This document shows positions 7,933 to 16,460 of a DNA stretch of 64,000 bases, one piece after another (the stretch's first letter is position 1; each line of letters opens with the position of its first letter). Made by a program: the position numbers and the translations under genes. The notes below the pieces were generated by a model that was not told the DNA's origin, did not search any database, and worked only from the letters and a program-made list of their open reading frames with translations. The stretch covers positions 152,751 to 216,750 of the forward strand of contig NZ_BMQJ01000008.1 in assembly GCF_014648055.1 (NCBI RefSeq), written 5' to 3'. This DNA comes from Streptosporangium pseudovulgare (GTDB taxonomy: Bacteria > Actinomycetota > Actinomycetes > Streptosporangiales > Streptosporangiaceae).

Positions 7933-8547
7933 GTGACCACGACCACGAGACCGGGACCGCGCGAGCGGCTGCTGGAAGCCGCCCGCGAGCTCACCTACAC
8001 CCATGGCGTTCACGTCGGCGTGGACGCCATCCTCAGCCGGGCCGACGTCGCCCGCCGTTCGCTCTACCAGCACTTCGGCGGCAAGGACGGGCTCATCGCC
8101 GAGATGCTGCGCACCCAGGCCACCACCGACCGCTACCGGGAGACCATGGACGCGGCCGGCGACGACCCCCGCGAGCGCGTCCTGGCCGTCTTCGACGAGC
8201 TGGAGCGGGTCACCACGCGGCCCGCGTTCCGCGGCTGCCGCTACACCGCCGCCGAACTCGCCCTCTCCGACCCGGACCACCCGGCGCACGCGGAGGTCCG
8301 CGCCCACAAGGGGGAGCTGCACCGGATCTTCGCCGCCGAGCTGACCCGGCACGGCCACCCGGACCCGGAGTTCGGTGCCGACCAGATCCTGGTGCTCGTC
8401 GACGGGGTGCTGGCCCACGCCGTCACCCGCCCCGGCGCGCACCCCGCGCTGGCGGCGCGGGCGATGGCCGAGACGATTCTCGGGCCGGGCGGGACGACGG
8501 AACCGGGCGGGACGGCGAAGCCGGGAGGGGCGCCGGAACGGGGATGA
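7933..8547 (+). CDS. TetR/AcrR family transcriptional regulator (divergent to MFS pump)
   Basis: 204 residues from GTG 7933, with GGAG 5 nt upstream; the upstream ATG would run through the operator. The N-terminal helix-turn-helix is clear: RERLLEAARELTYTHGVHVG, then DAILSRADVARRSLYQHFGG and KDGLIAEML. The C-terminal ligand/dimer domain is helical and variable. The last 15 residues are a Gly-rich repeat (GGTTEPGGTAKPGGAPERG). It probably represses the divergent DHA2 pump and itself through the two sites at 7858 and 7889. The inducer is unknown. Confidence 0.85.
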   Translation: MTTTTRPGPRERLLEAARELTYTHGVHVGVDAILSRADVARRSLYQHFGGKDGLIAEMLRTQATTDRYRETMDAAGDDPRERVLAVFDELERVTTRPAFRGCRYTAAELALSDPDHPAHAEVRAHKGELHRIFAAELTRHGHPDPEFGADQILVLVDGVLAHAVTRPGAHPALAARAMAETILGPGGTTEPGGTAKPGGAPERG

Positions 8548-8601
8548 CCGGACGCCGGGACCCCCGGCCGGGAGGGGCCGGAACCGGGAGGAGCGGGGCC
8601 G

Positions 8602-8662
8602 GCGGGCCCAGCCGGGTGGCCGGGAGGGGCGAGACCGGCGGCGGGCCGAGCCGGGTGACCGG
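8602..8662. repeat. Two near-identical 22-bp direct repeats
   Basis: A 22-bp unit beginning GCGGGCC at 8602-8623 recurs at 8641-8662 with two substitutions, 39 bp apart, in a GC-rich gap of 203 bp between tetR and the next operon. No coding or hairpin role is apparent; it looks like simple GC-rich sequence slippage. Confidence 0.4.
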
Positions 8663-8750
8663 CCGCGCTGGAATGCGAGGGTCGCACCAGGCTGTGCCGA
8701 TTCCTGGGACTGTCCGGACATCTCAGTCTTTGCCGGTATCGTGCCGGGCT

Positions 8751-9221
8751 ATGGCGCGATTGGCGAAGCGGGCTCTGGTGCCCGCCCGGCTGCGGAGTGC
8801 GGTGCGCGGCTGGTTCGACTCCCGGTACATCTCCCTGGCCGAGCACCGCCAGGACATCAAGGACGCGCTGTGGGAGGTCCAGGTGCTGCGCCGGGAGGTC
8901 ACCACGCTGCGCGCCGAGGTCGAGAGGCTCCAGGCGCGCACGGCCAAGGCCCCCGCCGCCCCCGCCGGCCGGACCGTGGACGAGACGCGGGCGCGGCGCT
9001 GGGACGACGCCCACCGGCTGGCCACCGAGACGGCCGCCGCGATGGAGCGGGTGCTGCAGAACGAGGTGCTGCTCTGGCAGGCCGTGGACCGTGCCGCCGG
9101 CCGTACCCCTGAGACCGCCGAGGCGGCCCGCCCCGCGGGGGAGGGCCGTACGCCCGGAACCGCCAGGACCGGCCGCGCCGCCGGGACGGCCCTGGACCGC
9201 GCCGCCGGGAGCGCCGGATGA
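8751..9221 (+). CDS. Coiled-coil hypothetical protein, first gene of a PP-loop / D-aminopeptidase operon
   Basis: 156 residues from ATG 8751. I do not recognise the family. Residues 1-30 are basic (ARLAKRALVPARLRSAVRGW). Residues ~32-65 form a predicted coiled coil (EHRQDIKDALWEVQVLRREV, then TTLRAEVERLQART), and another helix follows (RRWDDAHRLATETAAAMERV). The tail is Ala/Pro/Thr-rich. There is no signal peptide or membrane segment. It overlaps the following PP-loop gene by ATGA, so equimolar coupled synthesis and a physical partnership are likely. Confidence 0.6.
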   Translation: MARLAKRALVPARLRSAVRGWFDSRYISLAEHRQDIKDALWEVQVLRREVTTLRAEVERLQARTAKAPAAPAGRTVDETRARRWDDAHRLATETAAAMERVLQNEVLLWQAVDRAAGRTPETAEAARPAGEGRTPGTARTGRAAGTALDRAAGSAG

Positions 9222-10441
9222 GGGTCTCCTGGACCTCCGACGGCGCCGTCCGGCACCTGACCTTCCGGCTGGACCCCGAGGACGACATCACCGGGCACTG
9301 CGCCGACGGCCAGCCACTGAAGATGGCCACGAACTCCTGCCGGGTCGAGCTGCCGCGCGAGCCGCGAGAGATCCACCCCGACCTCGCGGCCCTGGCGGCC
9401 TGGACCGTCGTCGCCCCGTGGACCCGCCGCGCGGTCACCTTCGACCGGCCGATCTCCGCCGAGCTGGCGGAGGCGATCCACGACGGCTGGGGGATCGAGG
9501 CGGGCCCGGTGGGCGCGTCGCCGCGCTCCGGCCGCCGGCTGGCGGTCTCCTACAGCGGCGGCGCCGACTCGGTGGCCGCGGCGGCCATGCTGCCCGACGC
9601 GCCGTTCGTCCACTTCCAGCGGGTGTCCCACCCGCGCGTGCCCAACCGCTGGACCCACTACCGCGCCGACGTGCTGGCGAAGCTGGCCGCGCGCACCGGC
9701 CGCGAGCCGACCGTCGTCCGCTCCGACCTGGAGTTCACGCTCGCCGAGCCCCGGCCCGGCTACCCCGAGCACCACGCGGTGGCCGCCGGGGCGCTGCTGA
9801 TGGCCGACGAACTGGACCTCGGCGGCCTGGCGTTCGGCTACGAGCTGGGCTCGCGCTGGCTGGGCGGCGACCGCTACCTGCTGCGCTACACCCCCGACAA
9901 CCCGATGTGGGCCCCGCACGGCGCCTGGGGCCGCGCCTTCGCCGCGGCGGGCGTGCACATCGTGCTGCCCGTCGGCGGGGTGAGCGAGGCCGTCACCATG
10001 CGGCTGGCCCTCTCCTCCCCGCTGAGGGAGTACGTCCGCTGGTGCCTGCGCGGCGAGGACGGCCCCTGCGGCACCTGCGGCAAGTGCCTGTACAAGGAGC
10101 TCATCCAGGCCGCCGTCGAACGCCGCCCGCTGCGCACCGCGATCGGCCCGGACCGGCCGGTCGCCCGCAAGTGGCAGGAGCCCCCGCCGTACGGCGGGCA
10201 GGAGATGATCGAGTACGGCTGCGCCCGGATCCCCGGCATCGAGGACACGGTCTTCGCCAAGGCCGCGGCGTTCCTCGGCGCGACCGAGTCCTCGACCGCC
10301 TGGCTGGACCGCTGCTACCCTCCCGCGATCGAGGAGATCCCCGAGCCGTGGCGGGCAACGGTCCGCGACTTCATCGCGGCCGAGATCGGATTCATGAACG
10401 ACGACGAGGCGCGCCGCGTCGAGACATGGGGGCTGTCGTGA
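9218..10441 (+). CDS. PP-loop ATP pyrophosphatase-like protein with Cys cluster (QueC/asparagine-synthetase-like fold)
   Basis: 407 residues from ATG 9218. The signature PP-loop is RRLAVSYSGGADSVAAAAML near 106 (SGGADS), which binds ATP in adenylating enzymes that activate a carbonyl or carboxylate. A Cys-rich motif GPCGTCGKCLYK near 285 (C-x2-C-x2-C) recalls the Zn site of 7-cyano-7-deazaguanine synthase. The N-terminal ~100 residues are a separate beta-rich part. It resembles an actinobacterial domain of unknown function that I recall as DUF6395; this was not checked. It is probably an ATP-dependent ligase or thiolase with an unknown substrate. It lies between a coiled-coil gene and a D-aminopeptidase gene with 4-bp overlaps on both sides, suggesting a pathway acting on an amine or peptide. 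Confidence 0.7.
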   Translation: MRVSWTSDGAVRHLTFRLDPEDDITGHCADGQPLKMATNSCRVELPREPREIHPDLAALAAWTVVAPWTRRAVTFDRPISAELAEAIHDGWGIEAGPVGASPRSGRRLAVSYSGGADSVAAAAMLPDAPFVHFQRVSHPRVPNRWTHYRADVLAKLAARTGREPTVVRSDLEFTLAEPRPGYPEHHAVAAGALLMADELDLGGLAFGYELGSRWLGGDRYLLRYTPDNPMWAPHGAWGRAFAAAGVHIVLPVGGVSEAVTMRLALSSPLREYVRWCLRGEDGPCGTCGKCLYKELIQAAVERRPLRTAIGPDRPVARKWQEPPPYGGQEMIEYGCARIPGIEDTVFAKAAAFLGATESSTAWLDRCYPPAIEEIPEPWRATVRDFIAAEIGFMNDDEARRVETWGLS

Positions 10442-11280
10442 GGGTGTACGTGTCGGTGGACATGGAGGGCGTCACCGGCCTGACCGACCCCGAGGAGATG
10501 CGGGCGGGGGGCCGCGGCTACGAGCGCGGCTGCGAGCTGATGACCGCCGACGCCAACGCCGCCGTCCAGGGCGCCTTCGACGCCGGGGCCGAGGCGGTGT
10601 GCGTCAACGACGCCCACAGCTCGACGAAGAACCTCAGGATCGACCTGCTCGACCCGCGCGCCACCCTGATCAGGGGACCGGGCAAGCCGCTGCGGATGGG
10701 CCAGGGCCTCGACCCGGGCCACCGGGCCGCCTGCTTCGTCGGCTACCACGCGCGGGCCGGGGTCGAGCACGGCGTGCTCAACCACACCTGGATGGGCAAG
10801 GAGATCCAGAACCTCTACCTCAACGGCGAGGTCTGCGGCGAGACCCGCCTGGTGGCGTCGTTCGCCGGGTCGCTCGGCGTCCCGGTGGCCCTGGTCACCG
10901 GGGACGAGGCGGTCTGCGAGGAGGCCAGGGAGCTGCTCGGCGACGTCGAGACCGTCGCGGTCAAGAAGGGCATCAACAAGTTCTCCGCCGAGCTGCTGCC
11001 GCCCTCGGTGACCCAGGCCCGCATCCGCGAGGCCACCGTCCGCGCGCTCGGCCGGCTCGCGGACTTCCGCCCCTACGCCGCGGAGCCGCCGTTCACCCTC
11101 GGCGTCGAGTGGAACTCCACCGCGATCGCCGCCGGATGCGCCGTCATTCCCGGGGTGCGCTCGGTCGGGCCCCGGCACACCGAGTTCACCACCGACGACT
11201 TCGCCCAGATCATGGGGATGATGGGCCTGCTGGCCACCATCGGCGGCCAGATCGCCTGCGACAGCGGCGTGTACGGCTGA
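10438..11280 (+). CDS. M55 family D-aminopeptidase (DppA-like)
   Basis: 280 residues from GTG 10438 (GTGA overlap with the PP-loop gene). The metal-binding start VRVYVSVDMEGVTGL puts Asp at position 8 and Glu at 10, as in Bacillus DppA. Later metal and catalytic segments are present: CVNDAHSSTKNLRIDLLDPR, GYHARAGVEHGVLNHTWMGK and LYLNGEVCGETRL. Length and motifs match a zinc D-aminopeptidase that forms a decameric ring and cleaves D-Ala-type N-termini. The protein is cytoplasmic. The tight operon with a PP-loop enzyme is unusual compared with its common place beside dipeptide transporters, and suggests that the substrate is made or activated by that enzyme. Confidence 0.85.
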   Translation: MRVYVSVDMEGVTGLTDPEEMRAGGRGYERGCELMTADANAAVQGAFDAGAEAVCVNDAHSSTKNLRIDLLDPRATLIRGPGKPLRMGQGLDPGHRAACFVGYHARAGVEHGVLNHTWMGKEIQNLYLNGEVCGETRLVASFAGSLGVPVALVTGDEAVCEEARELLGDVETVAVKKGINKFSAELLPPSVTQARIREATVRALGRLADFRPYAAEPPFTLGVEWNSTAIAAGCAVIPGVRSVGPRHTEFTTDDFAQIMGMMGLLATIGGQIACDSGVYG

Positions 11281-11319
11281 CCCCGCCGGCAACCGCCACC
11301 GGCTCCCGAACCGCCGGCG

Positions 11320-11403
11320 CCCCCGACAACCCCCGAACCACTGACGACCCCCGACAACCCCCGAACCGCTGACGACCCCCGACAGCCTCCGAACCGCTGA
11401 CGA
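11320..11403. repeat. Three tandem 28-bp repeats upstream of the flavin amine oxidase gene
   Basis: Units 11320-11347, 11348-11375 and 11376-11403 each read CCCCCGACA(A/G)CC then C/T-CCGAACC(A/G)CTGACGA, with 1-3 differences. A degenerate fourth copy begins at 11404. They fill most of the 231-bp gap between the D-aminopeptidase and oxidase genes. No spacers are present, so this is a minisatellite and not a CRISPR array. Its effect on expression is unknown. Confidence 0.85.
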
Positions 11404-11511
11404 CCCCCGACGACCGACGACCCCCGCGAACCGCTCCGGCCCGGCCCCGCTCCCGGCGACCGGCCCGAAGGCGGCTCGGACCCCCGCGAGCCCGGAAGAC
11501 CCGAGAAGACA

Positions 11512-13071
11512 GTGACCGAACGCAGGACGATGACGCGCAGGGCGCTGCTGGTGGGCGTGGGCGCGGCCGGCGGCGCCGGAGCCATGTTCGCGGCCATGGG
11601 GGCGCTGGGCCTGGCCCCCGACTCCCAGCCCTCCGACTACGTCCCGCCGCAGCCGTCCGACTTCTCCCTCAAGGGGAAGGGCGCGGCCAAGGTCGTGATC
11701 ATCGGGGCCGGTGTCGCCGGGCTGACCTGCGCCTACGAGCTGGGCAAGGCGGGCTACGACTGCACCGTCCTGGAGGCGGCCGACCGGGTCGGCGGGCGCA
11801 ACCTCACGCTGCGCGGCGGCGACCGGCTGCCCGAGAAGGACGGGCCGGACCAGACGGCCGGGTTCGGCGAGGGCGTCTACTTCAACGCCGGTCCCGGGCG
11901 GATCGCGCAGTGGATGATCGCCATGGACTACTGCCGCGAGCTGGGCGTGCCCCTTGAGGTGTTCGTCAACAACAACGCCTCGGCGTACGTCTACACGCGC
12001 GGCATGAAGGCCCCGGTCCGGGCCCGCACGGCCCGCGCCGACCTGTACGGCTACGTCGCGGAGCTGCTGGCCAAGGTCTCCCACGCGGGCGCGCTGAACC
12101 GCCGCCTCACCGCGGAGGACCGCGAGCGGCTCTCGGAGTTCCTGCGCCGGTTCGGCGACCTCGGGCCCGACCTGTCCTACCGCGGCTCCGACCGGCGCGG
12201 GTTCGCGACCTACCCGGCGACCGGCGACGGCGTGCCGCTCGACCCGCCCGCCTCGCTGGCCGAGGTGCTCTCCGCGGGCACCGGCCGGGCGATCACCATG
12301 GACTTCGGCTTCGAGCAGGCGGCGCCGATGTTCCAGCCGGTGGGCGGGATGGACGCGATCGTGACCGCGCTGGTCAGGGCGGTCGGCCCCGACCGGATCA
12401 GGACGGGGACGCCCGTCACCGGGATCAGGAACCTGCCCGACGGCGTCGAGGTGACCCACCCGGGCGGCGCGGTCCGCGCCGACTACTGCGTGGCCACGCT
12501 GCCGCCGCACCTGCTCGCCCGGCTGCCGCACAACCTCGGCGCCCAGGTCACCGCCGCGCTCCGCACCCCCGTGCCGGTCGCCGCCGGCAAGATCGGCCTG
12601 GAGTACGGCAGGCGCTGGTGGGAGACCGAGGACCGCATCTACGGCGGCATCACCGAGACCGACCTGGACATCACCCACATCTGGTACCCCTCCTACGGCT
12701 ACCACGCCCAAAGCGGCCTGCTCGTCGGCTACTACAACACCGAGAAGGAAGCCGAGCTGTACGGCCGGCTCTCCCCGGCCGAGCGCCGCAACCGGGCGCT
12801 CACCCAGGGCAAGAAGATCCACGGAGAGAAGTACCGCGCCGAGCTGCGCTCCAGCGTCTCGATCGCCTGGCACCGCCAGCCGCACATCGAGGGAGGCTGG
12901 GTCCGCTGGCCCTCCTACGAGGGGGCCTTCACCCTCCTGCAGCGCCCGGCCGGGCGGGTCCACTTCGCCGGCGACTGGCTCACCCACCTGATCGCCTGGC
13001 AGGCCGGGGCCATGGAGTCGGCCAGGAAGGCGGTCACCGCGATCCACGAGCGGGTGCTGAGCACGTCCTGA
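11512..13071 (+). CDS. Flavin-dependent amine oxidase (L-amino-acid/monoamine oxidase type) with Tat-like leader
   Basis: 519 residues from GTG 11512. The leader MTERRTMTRRALLVGVGAAG has a TRRALL twin-arginine-like motif and a hydrophobic Ala/Gly run, so export by Tat is likely. The FAD dinucleotide fold follows: AAKVVIIGAGVAGLTCAYEL and EAADRVGGRNLTL. The C-terminal FAD contact is GRVHFAGDWLTHLIAWQAGA near 485, followed by MESARKAVTAI. This is the amine-oxidase superfamily layout, with H2O2 as by-product. The substrate is not readable. No neighbouring gene is clearly linked; the 28-bp repeat lies upstream. Confidence 0.82.
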   Translation: MTERRTMTRRALLVGVGAAGGAGAMFAAMGALGLAPDSQPSDYVPPQPSDFSLKGKGAAKVVIIGAGVAGLTCAYELGKAGYDCTVLEAADRVGGRNLTLRGGDRLPEKDGPDQTAGFGEGVYFNAGPGRIAQWMIAMDYCRELGVPLEVFVNNNASAYVYTRGMKAPVRARTARADLYGYVAELLAKVSHAGALNRRLTAEDRERLSEFLRRFGDLGPDLSYRGSDRRGFATYPATGDGVPLDPPASLAEVLSAGTGRAITMDFGFEQAAPMFQPVGGMDAIVTALVRAVGPDRIRTGTPVTGIRNLPDGVEVTHPGGAVRADYCVATLPPHLLARLPHNLGAQVTAALRTPVPVAAGKIGLEYGRRWWETEDRIYGGITETDLDITHIWYPSYGYHAQSGLLVGYYNTEKEAELYGRLSPAERRNRALTQGKKIHGEKYRAELRSSVSIAWHRQPHIEGGWVRWPSYEGAFTLLQRPAGRVHFAGDWLTHLIAWQAGAMESARKAVTAIHERVLSTS

Positions 13072-13222
13072 GCACGCCGAGCGGCGTCGTCCCGGACGTG
13101 GCGGGCACGGCCGTACAGTCTCAGGGGGCGGCGGTACGAAGTCCCGGGGACCGCCGAGCGGTCCCCCAAACGGTGAGCGGTCCCGGGGACGGCGGGGCGC
13201 GTGACGGAGGGGAAGAACGGCG

Positions 13223-13744
13223 ATGGCGATCGGAACGCTGGAATGGGCCAAGGCCGGCGAGCGGCCCGACCTGCTCGCGGAGCCCGTGGCGCGGGCGACG
13301 GCGGGGCTCGACGGGGTGCTCGTGGCCCCGATCGACCCGGAGCTGGCCGACACTGCAGCGTTCTGCGAGCGGTACGGCGTCGCCCTGTCGGAGTCGGCCA
13401 ACTGCGTGATCGTGGCGGCCAAGCGCGCCGGGGAGGTCCGCTACGCGGCCTGCCTGGTGCTCGCCACGACTCGGGCGGACGTCAACGGCGTGGTCCGGCG
13501 GCACCTGGACGCCCGGAAGATCTCGTTCGCGCCGCAGGACGACGCGGTCGGGCTGACCGGGATGGAGTACGGCGGGATCACCCCGCTGGGGCTGCCCGCG
13601 GGGTGGCCGGTGCTGGTGGACGAGGCCGTGGCGGCGCACCCGGAGGTCGTGATCGGCAGCGGCGTCCGCCGCTCCAAGCTGGCGGTGGCCGGCTCGCTGC
13701 TGGCCGGGCTGGAGAACGCGGAGGTGCTCCGGCTGGCGAGCTGA
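13223..13744 (+). CDS. YbaK/EbsC-type aminoacyl-tRNA deacylase-like protein
   Basis: 173 residues from ATG 13223; GGAGGGGAAG precedes it by about 8 nt. The fold signature is seen in ANCVIVAAKRAGEVRYAACL, the strand LVLATTRADVNGVVRRHLDA, ISFAPQDDAVGLTGMEYGGI and PLGLPAGWPVLVDEAV (the last two being the typical G-x-x-x-GGI-x-P-x-G segment). Family members hydrolyse mischarged aminoacyl-tRNAs (Cys-tRNAPro, Ala-tRNAPro) in trans. The protein is cytoplasmic. It is monocistronic, flanked by an amine oxidase gene and a kinase cluster without functional link. Confidence 0.82.
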   Translation: MAIGTLEWAKAGERPDLLAEPVARATAGLDGVLVAPIDPELADTAAFCERYGVALSESANCVIVAAKRAGEVRYAACLVLATTRADVNGVVRRHLDARKISFAPQDDAVGLTGMEYGGITPLGLPAGWPVLVDEAVAAHPEVVIGSGVRRSKLAVAGSLLAGLENAEVLRLAS

Positions 13745-14039
13745 GGCCGGGCCGGAGGCGCCGGGGGAGGCCGGGGCCGGGGAACCGGGACCGGACCGGG
13801 GGCCGCGGAGGCGCCCGGCCGGCGAGCCGAAGCCGGGCCGGGATGCCGGGGCGCTCCGGCCGGTGAACCGAACGCCCGGTGAGGACTCGGGGAAAATGGG
13901 CGAACCGTCGCCGAAAAGAGATTGAGTGTTGTCTGCCTTTGGGAAACCGTTGAAGTCTCGCGGACGTTACGTGTTCGGGGAGTATGGCCTGATGGTTCAG
14001 CTCATGGGCGGTGTTTAACCGGATATGGTGCTACATGCC
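13745..14039. other. Intergenic region upstream of the kinase cluster
   Basis: The first ~130 bp are an extremely GC-rich run of GGCCGG-like words. From about 13890 the composition turns AT-richer, as expected of a promoter for the kinase cluster. I find no convincing -35/-10 pair and no Shine-Dalgarno sequence before either candidate start (14025 or 14040), so the exact start and possible leaderless expression stay open. Confidence 0.45.
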
Positions 14040-16460
14040 ATGAATCAGGACGACCGATTGGGTCCTTACCGGCTGCTCCGGCGGCTCGGCGAGGGCGGCA
14101 TGGGCGTGGTCCATCTCGCCACCGATCCCCGCGGCCGTCAGGTGGCGGTGAAGGTCCTGCGCGGTGAGGTCGCCGGAGACGACGTGGCGCGCCGCAGGCT
14201 CTCCCGCGAGGTCGAGACCATGCGCCGGGTGCGCAGCGAGTACATCGCCGAGGTCGTCGACGCCGACGTGACCGGTCACCGCCCCTACATCGTGACGCGA
14301 TACGTCCCCGGCCGGTCGCTGGAGGAACTGGTCAAGCAGGACGGCCCGCTGGAGCTGCCCGCCCTCCTCCAGGTCGCCCACGGGGTGGCGGTGGCGCTGG
14401 CCGCCGTGCACTCCGTCGGGGTGATCCACCGTGACCTCAAGCCCGGCAACGTCCTCATCCTGGACGGCCGCCCCGTCCTCATCGACTTCGGCATCGCGCA
14501 GGCCGTGGACGCCACCCGGCTCACCCAGACCGGCATGTTCATCGGCACGCCCGGCTACCTCGCCCCCGAGATCATCGAGGGGCACGAGGCCGGGCCCGAG
14601 GTGGACGTGCACGCCTGGGGCGGCACGCTGGTCTTCGCGGCCACCGGCCGCCCGCCCTTCGGCAAGGGCACGCTGGAGATGATCTTCTACAACATCACCG
14701 CGGGCAAGGCCGACGTCGACTCCGTCCCCGAGCCGCTTCGTCCGCTGCTGCGGGCCGCGCTCCAGCGCGACCCGGCCAGGCGTCCCGCGGCGGCCGAGCT
14801 GGCCGGGCAGGTGGGGCATCTGATGGCCGGGGGCGGCCGGCCCCGGGTGTCCGACGAGATGGTCACGGTCCCGCGCTTCGGCGACGCGGGACCCGGCGGT
14901 CCCGGCGCGGGCGGCGCCGGCGTCACGGGCCCGGCGGGCGGGAGCCTTCCCGGCGGGCCGGACGGCTCCGGCGGCCGGGGAGTCCCCGGCGGTCACGGGT
15001 TTCCGGGCCGGCCGGGCGACCTCGGCGACGTGCCGACCCCGGCGACACCTCGCCCGGGCGCCGGGCCGTGGCCGCCGGCCCAGCCGACTCAGCCCTCCCC
15101 GGTCTCTCCCGCGTCCCCGGCGCAGGAGTACGTCTCGCTGCTCGGCGAGCAGCGGCCCGATGAGCGGCCCGGCGAGCGGCCCGCCGGGCAGTGGTCCGAT
15201 GAGCGGCCCGGCGGGCAGTGGTCCGCGGAGCGGCCCGGCGGGCGGTGGCCCGCCGAGCGGCCGGCCGAGCGCTCGGCCGACCGGTCCGATCCCTGGCCCA
15301 CCCGCAGGGTGACGCCCGAGGAGCTGCGCCGCGCCGCCGCCGAGGACGCCCACGACCTGCCCACCGGCGCGCTCGGGCCGGAGGACATCCCCACCGGGCG
15401 CGTGCCCACCGGCCCGTCCGGCGTCCCGGGCACATCGGGACTGGGCGCCTCCGGACCGGGCAGGTCCGGTCCGGCCCCGTGGGCCGGCTCGGGCGCGTGG
15501 ACCGGCCCGGAGACGTCCGGCCCGTCCGGCGACGGCGCCCGGCCCGGCGTCTCCGACCGGTCGCGGCCTACGCCACAGGTGCCGGACGGCGACATCCCGA
15601 CGCAGCGGGTCCGTCCCCAGGACCTGCAGGAGTACGCCCGCGACCACTCCGCCAGGCCCGGCTCCGGCCCCGGGGCCGTCCGCCCGGCGGCGCCGTACCC
15701 GCCGCCGGTGCCCTCCGAGGGGCCGCGCGACCGGTGGCCCGCGCCCGCGGACCCGTTCGAGCACACGCCGCACCTGCGGCCCGACCGGTCGCCGGCGCCG
15801 CCGCCCTACCCCTACCCCCATCCCCGGCCGCCCGGGGCGCAGGCGGGCCGGCTGCTGCAGCGTTCCCGCGCGCACGGCGTCGCCGGGACGATGGCGCTGG
15901 TCGCCGTCGCGGCGGTGGCCGTCCTGGTGCCGGTCCTCGCCGCCGTCGTGGCCGTGCCCGTCGTGATCCTGCTGCGCGCGGCCGACATCGCCCAGCCCGG
16001 TCTCGCCGCCCGCCGCCCGGCCGGCGCGGCGGCGGGCGACGTCCTGCGGGTGCTCGGCAACCCCGCCGCGTTACTGAAGGCGGTGGGCGTCACGATCGCG
16101 CTCCTGCCGTACGCGCTGATCCTCGGCCTGCCGGTGACGCTCCTGCTGACCGTGCTGGTCACCGGGATGCCGACCGTGAACGCGCTGAGCTGGGGGGCGG
16201 CGGTGGCGCTGTGGGCGATCAGCGCGGGACCGGGGGTTGAGGGCCCCAGCCGCCAGATGCGACGTACGCTGGCATCATTGCTGCCTTCGCGCGGCGCGGC
16301 CATGATCACGGCCGCGGCGGTGGGGGCGGCGGCGGTGCTGGCGGTCATCATGGCGGCCGGCACCGTGCGTGACGGGGCACGGGAGGCGAGGTGGACGCCG
16401 GTCGGTGTCAAGACGGTGGTGAGCAGACTGGACGAGCTACGGGAGAGGGCGAGGCGATGA
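14040..16460 (+). CDS. Membrane-anchored Ser/Thr protein kinase 1 of 3
   Basis: 806 residues from ATG 14040; an in-frame ATG at 14025 would add five residues, and neither has a ribosome site. The N-terminal ~265 residues are a complete Hanks-type kinase: glycine loop LGEGGMGVVHLA, lysine in QVAVKVLRG, catalytic VIHRDLKPGNVLI, DFGIAQA and activation-segment end GTPGYLAPE. Residues ~270-590 are a Pro/Gly-rich linker containing 27-bp DNA repeats and short DIPTGRV/DIPTQRV-like blocks that could be phosphoacceptor sites. The C-terminus carries at least three hydrophobic segments (VAAVAVLVPVLAAVVAVPVV; ALILGLPVTLLLTVLV; AMITAAAVGAAAVLAVIMAA). No PASTA domains are present, so it is not a PknB-type muropeptide sensor. 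It overlaps kinase 2 by ATGA. Confidence 0.88.
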   Translation: MNQDDRLGPYRLLRRLGEGGMGVVHLATDPRGRQVAVKVLRGEVAGDDVARRRLSREVETMRRVRSEYIAEVVDADVTGHRPYIVTRYVPGRSLEELVKQDGPLELPALLQVAHGVAVALAAVHSVGVIHRDLKPGNVLILDGRPVLIDFGIAQAVDATRLTQTGMFIGTPGYLAPEIIEGHEAGPEVDVHAWGGTLVFAATGRPPFGKGTLEMIFYNITAGKADVDSVPEPLRPLLRAALQRDPARRPAAAELAGQVGHLMAGGGRPRVSDEMVTVPRFGDAGPGGPGAGGAGVTGPAGGSLPGGPDGSGGRGVPGGHGFPGRPGDLGDVPTPATPRPGAGPWPPAQPTQPSPVSPASPAQEYVSLLGEQRPDERPGERPAGQWSDERPGGQWSAERPGGRWPAERPAERSADRSDPWPTRRVTPEELRRAAAEDAHDLPTGALGPEDIPTGRVPTGPSGVPGTSGLGASGPGRSGPAPWAGSGAWTGPETSGPSGDGARPGVSDRSRPTPQVPDGDIPTQRVRPQDLQEYARDHSARPGSGPGAVRPAAPYPPPVPSEGPRDRWPAPADPFEHTPHLRPDRSPAPPPYPYPHPRPPGAQAGRLLQRSRAHGVAGTMALVAVAAVAVLVPVLAAVVAVPVVILLRAADIAQPGLAARRPAGAAAGDVLRVLGNPAALLKAVGVTIALLPYALILGLPVTLLLTVLVTGMPTVNALSWGAAVALWAISAGPGVEGPSRQMRRTLASLLPSRGAAMITAAAVGAAAVLAVIMAAGTVRDGAREARWTPVGVKTVVSRLDELRERARR
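15174..15254 (+). repeat. Three in-frame 27-bp repeats in the linker of kinase 1
   Basis: Units 15174-15200, 15201-15227 and 15228-15254 each start GAGCGGCCCG and encode nine residues of the type ERPAGQWSD / ERPGGQWSA / ERPGGRWPA. The length is a multiple of three, so copy-number changes would keep the frame. It is a linker minisatellite with no known role. Confidence 0.8.

Noticed and set aside
11320..11430. CRISPR array
   Set aside because: The 28-bp repeats follow each other directly without spacers, there are only three good copies, and no cas gene is near.
10315..13422. 1035-codon minus-strand frame across the D-aminopeptidase and amine oxidase genes
   Set aside because: It spans two real genes and the 28-bp repeat, with no start signal and no motif.
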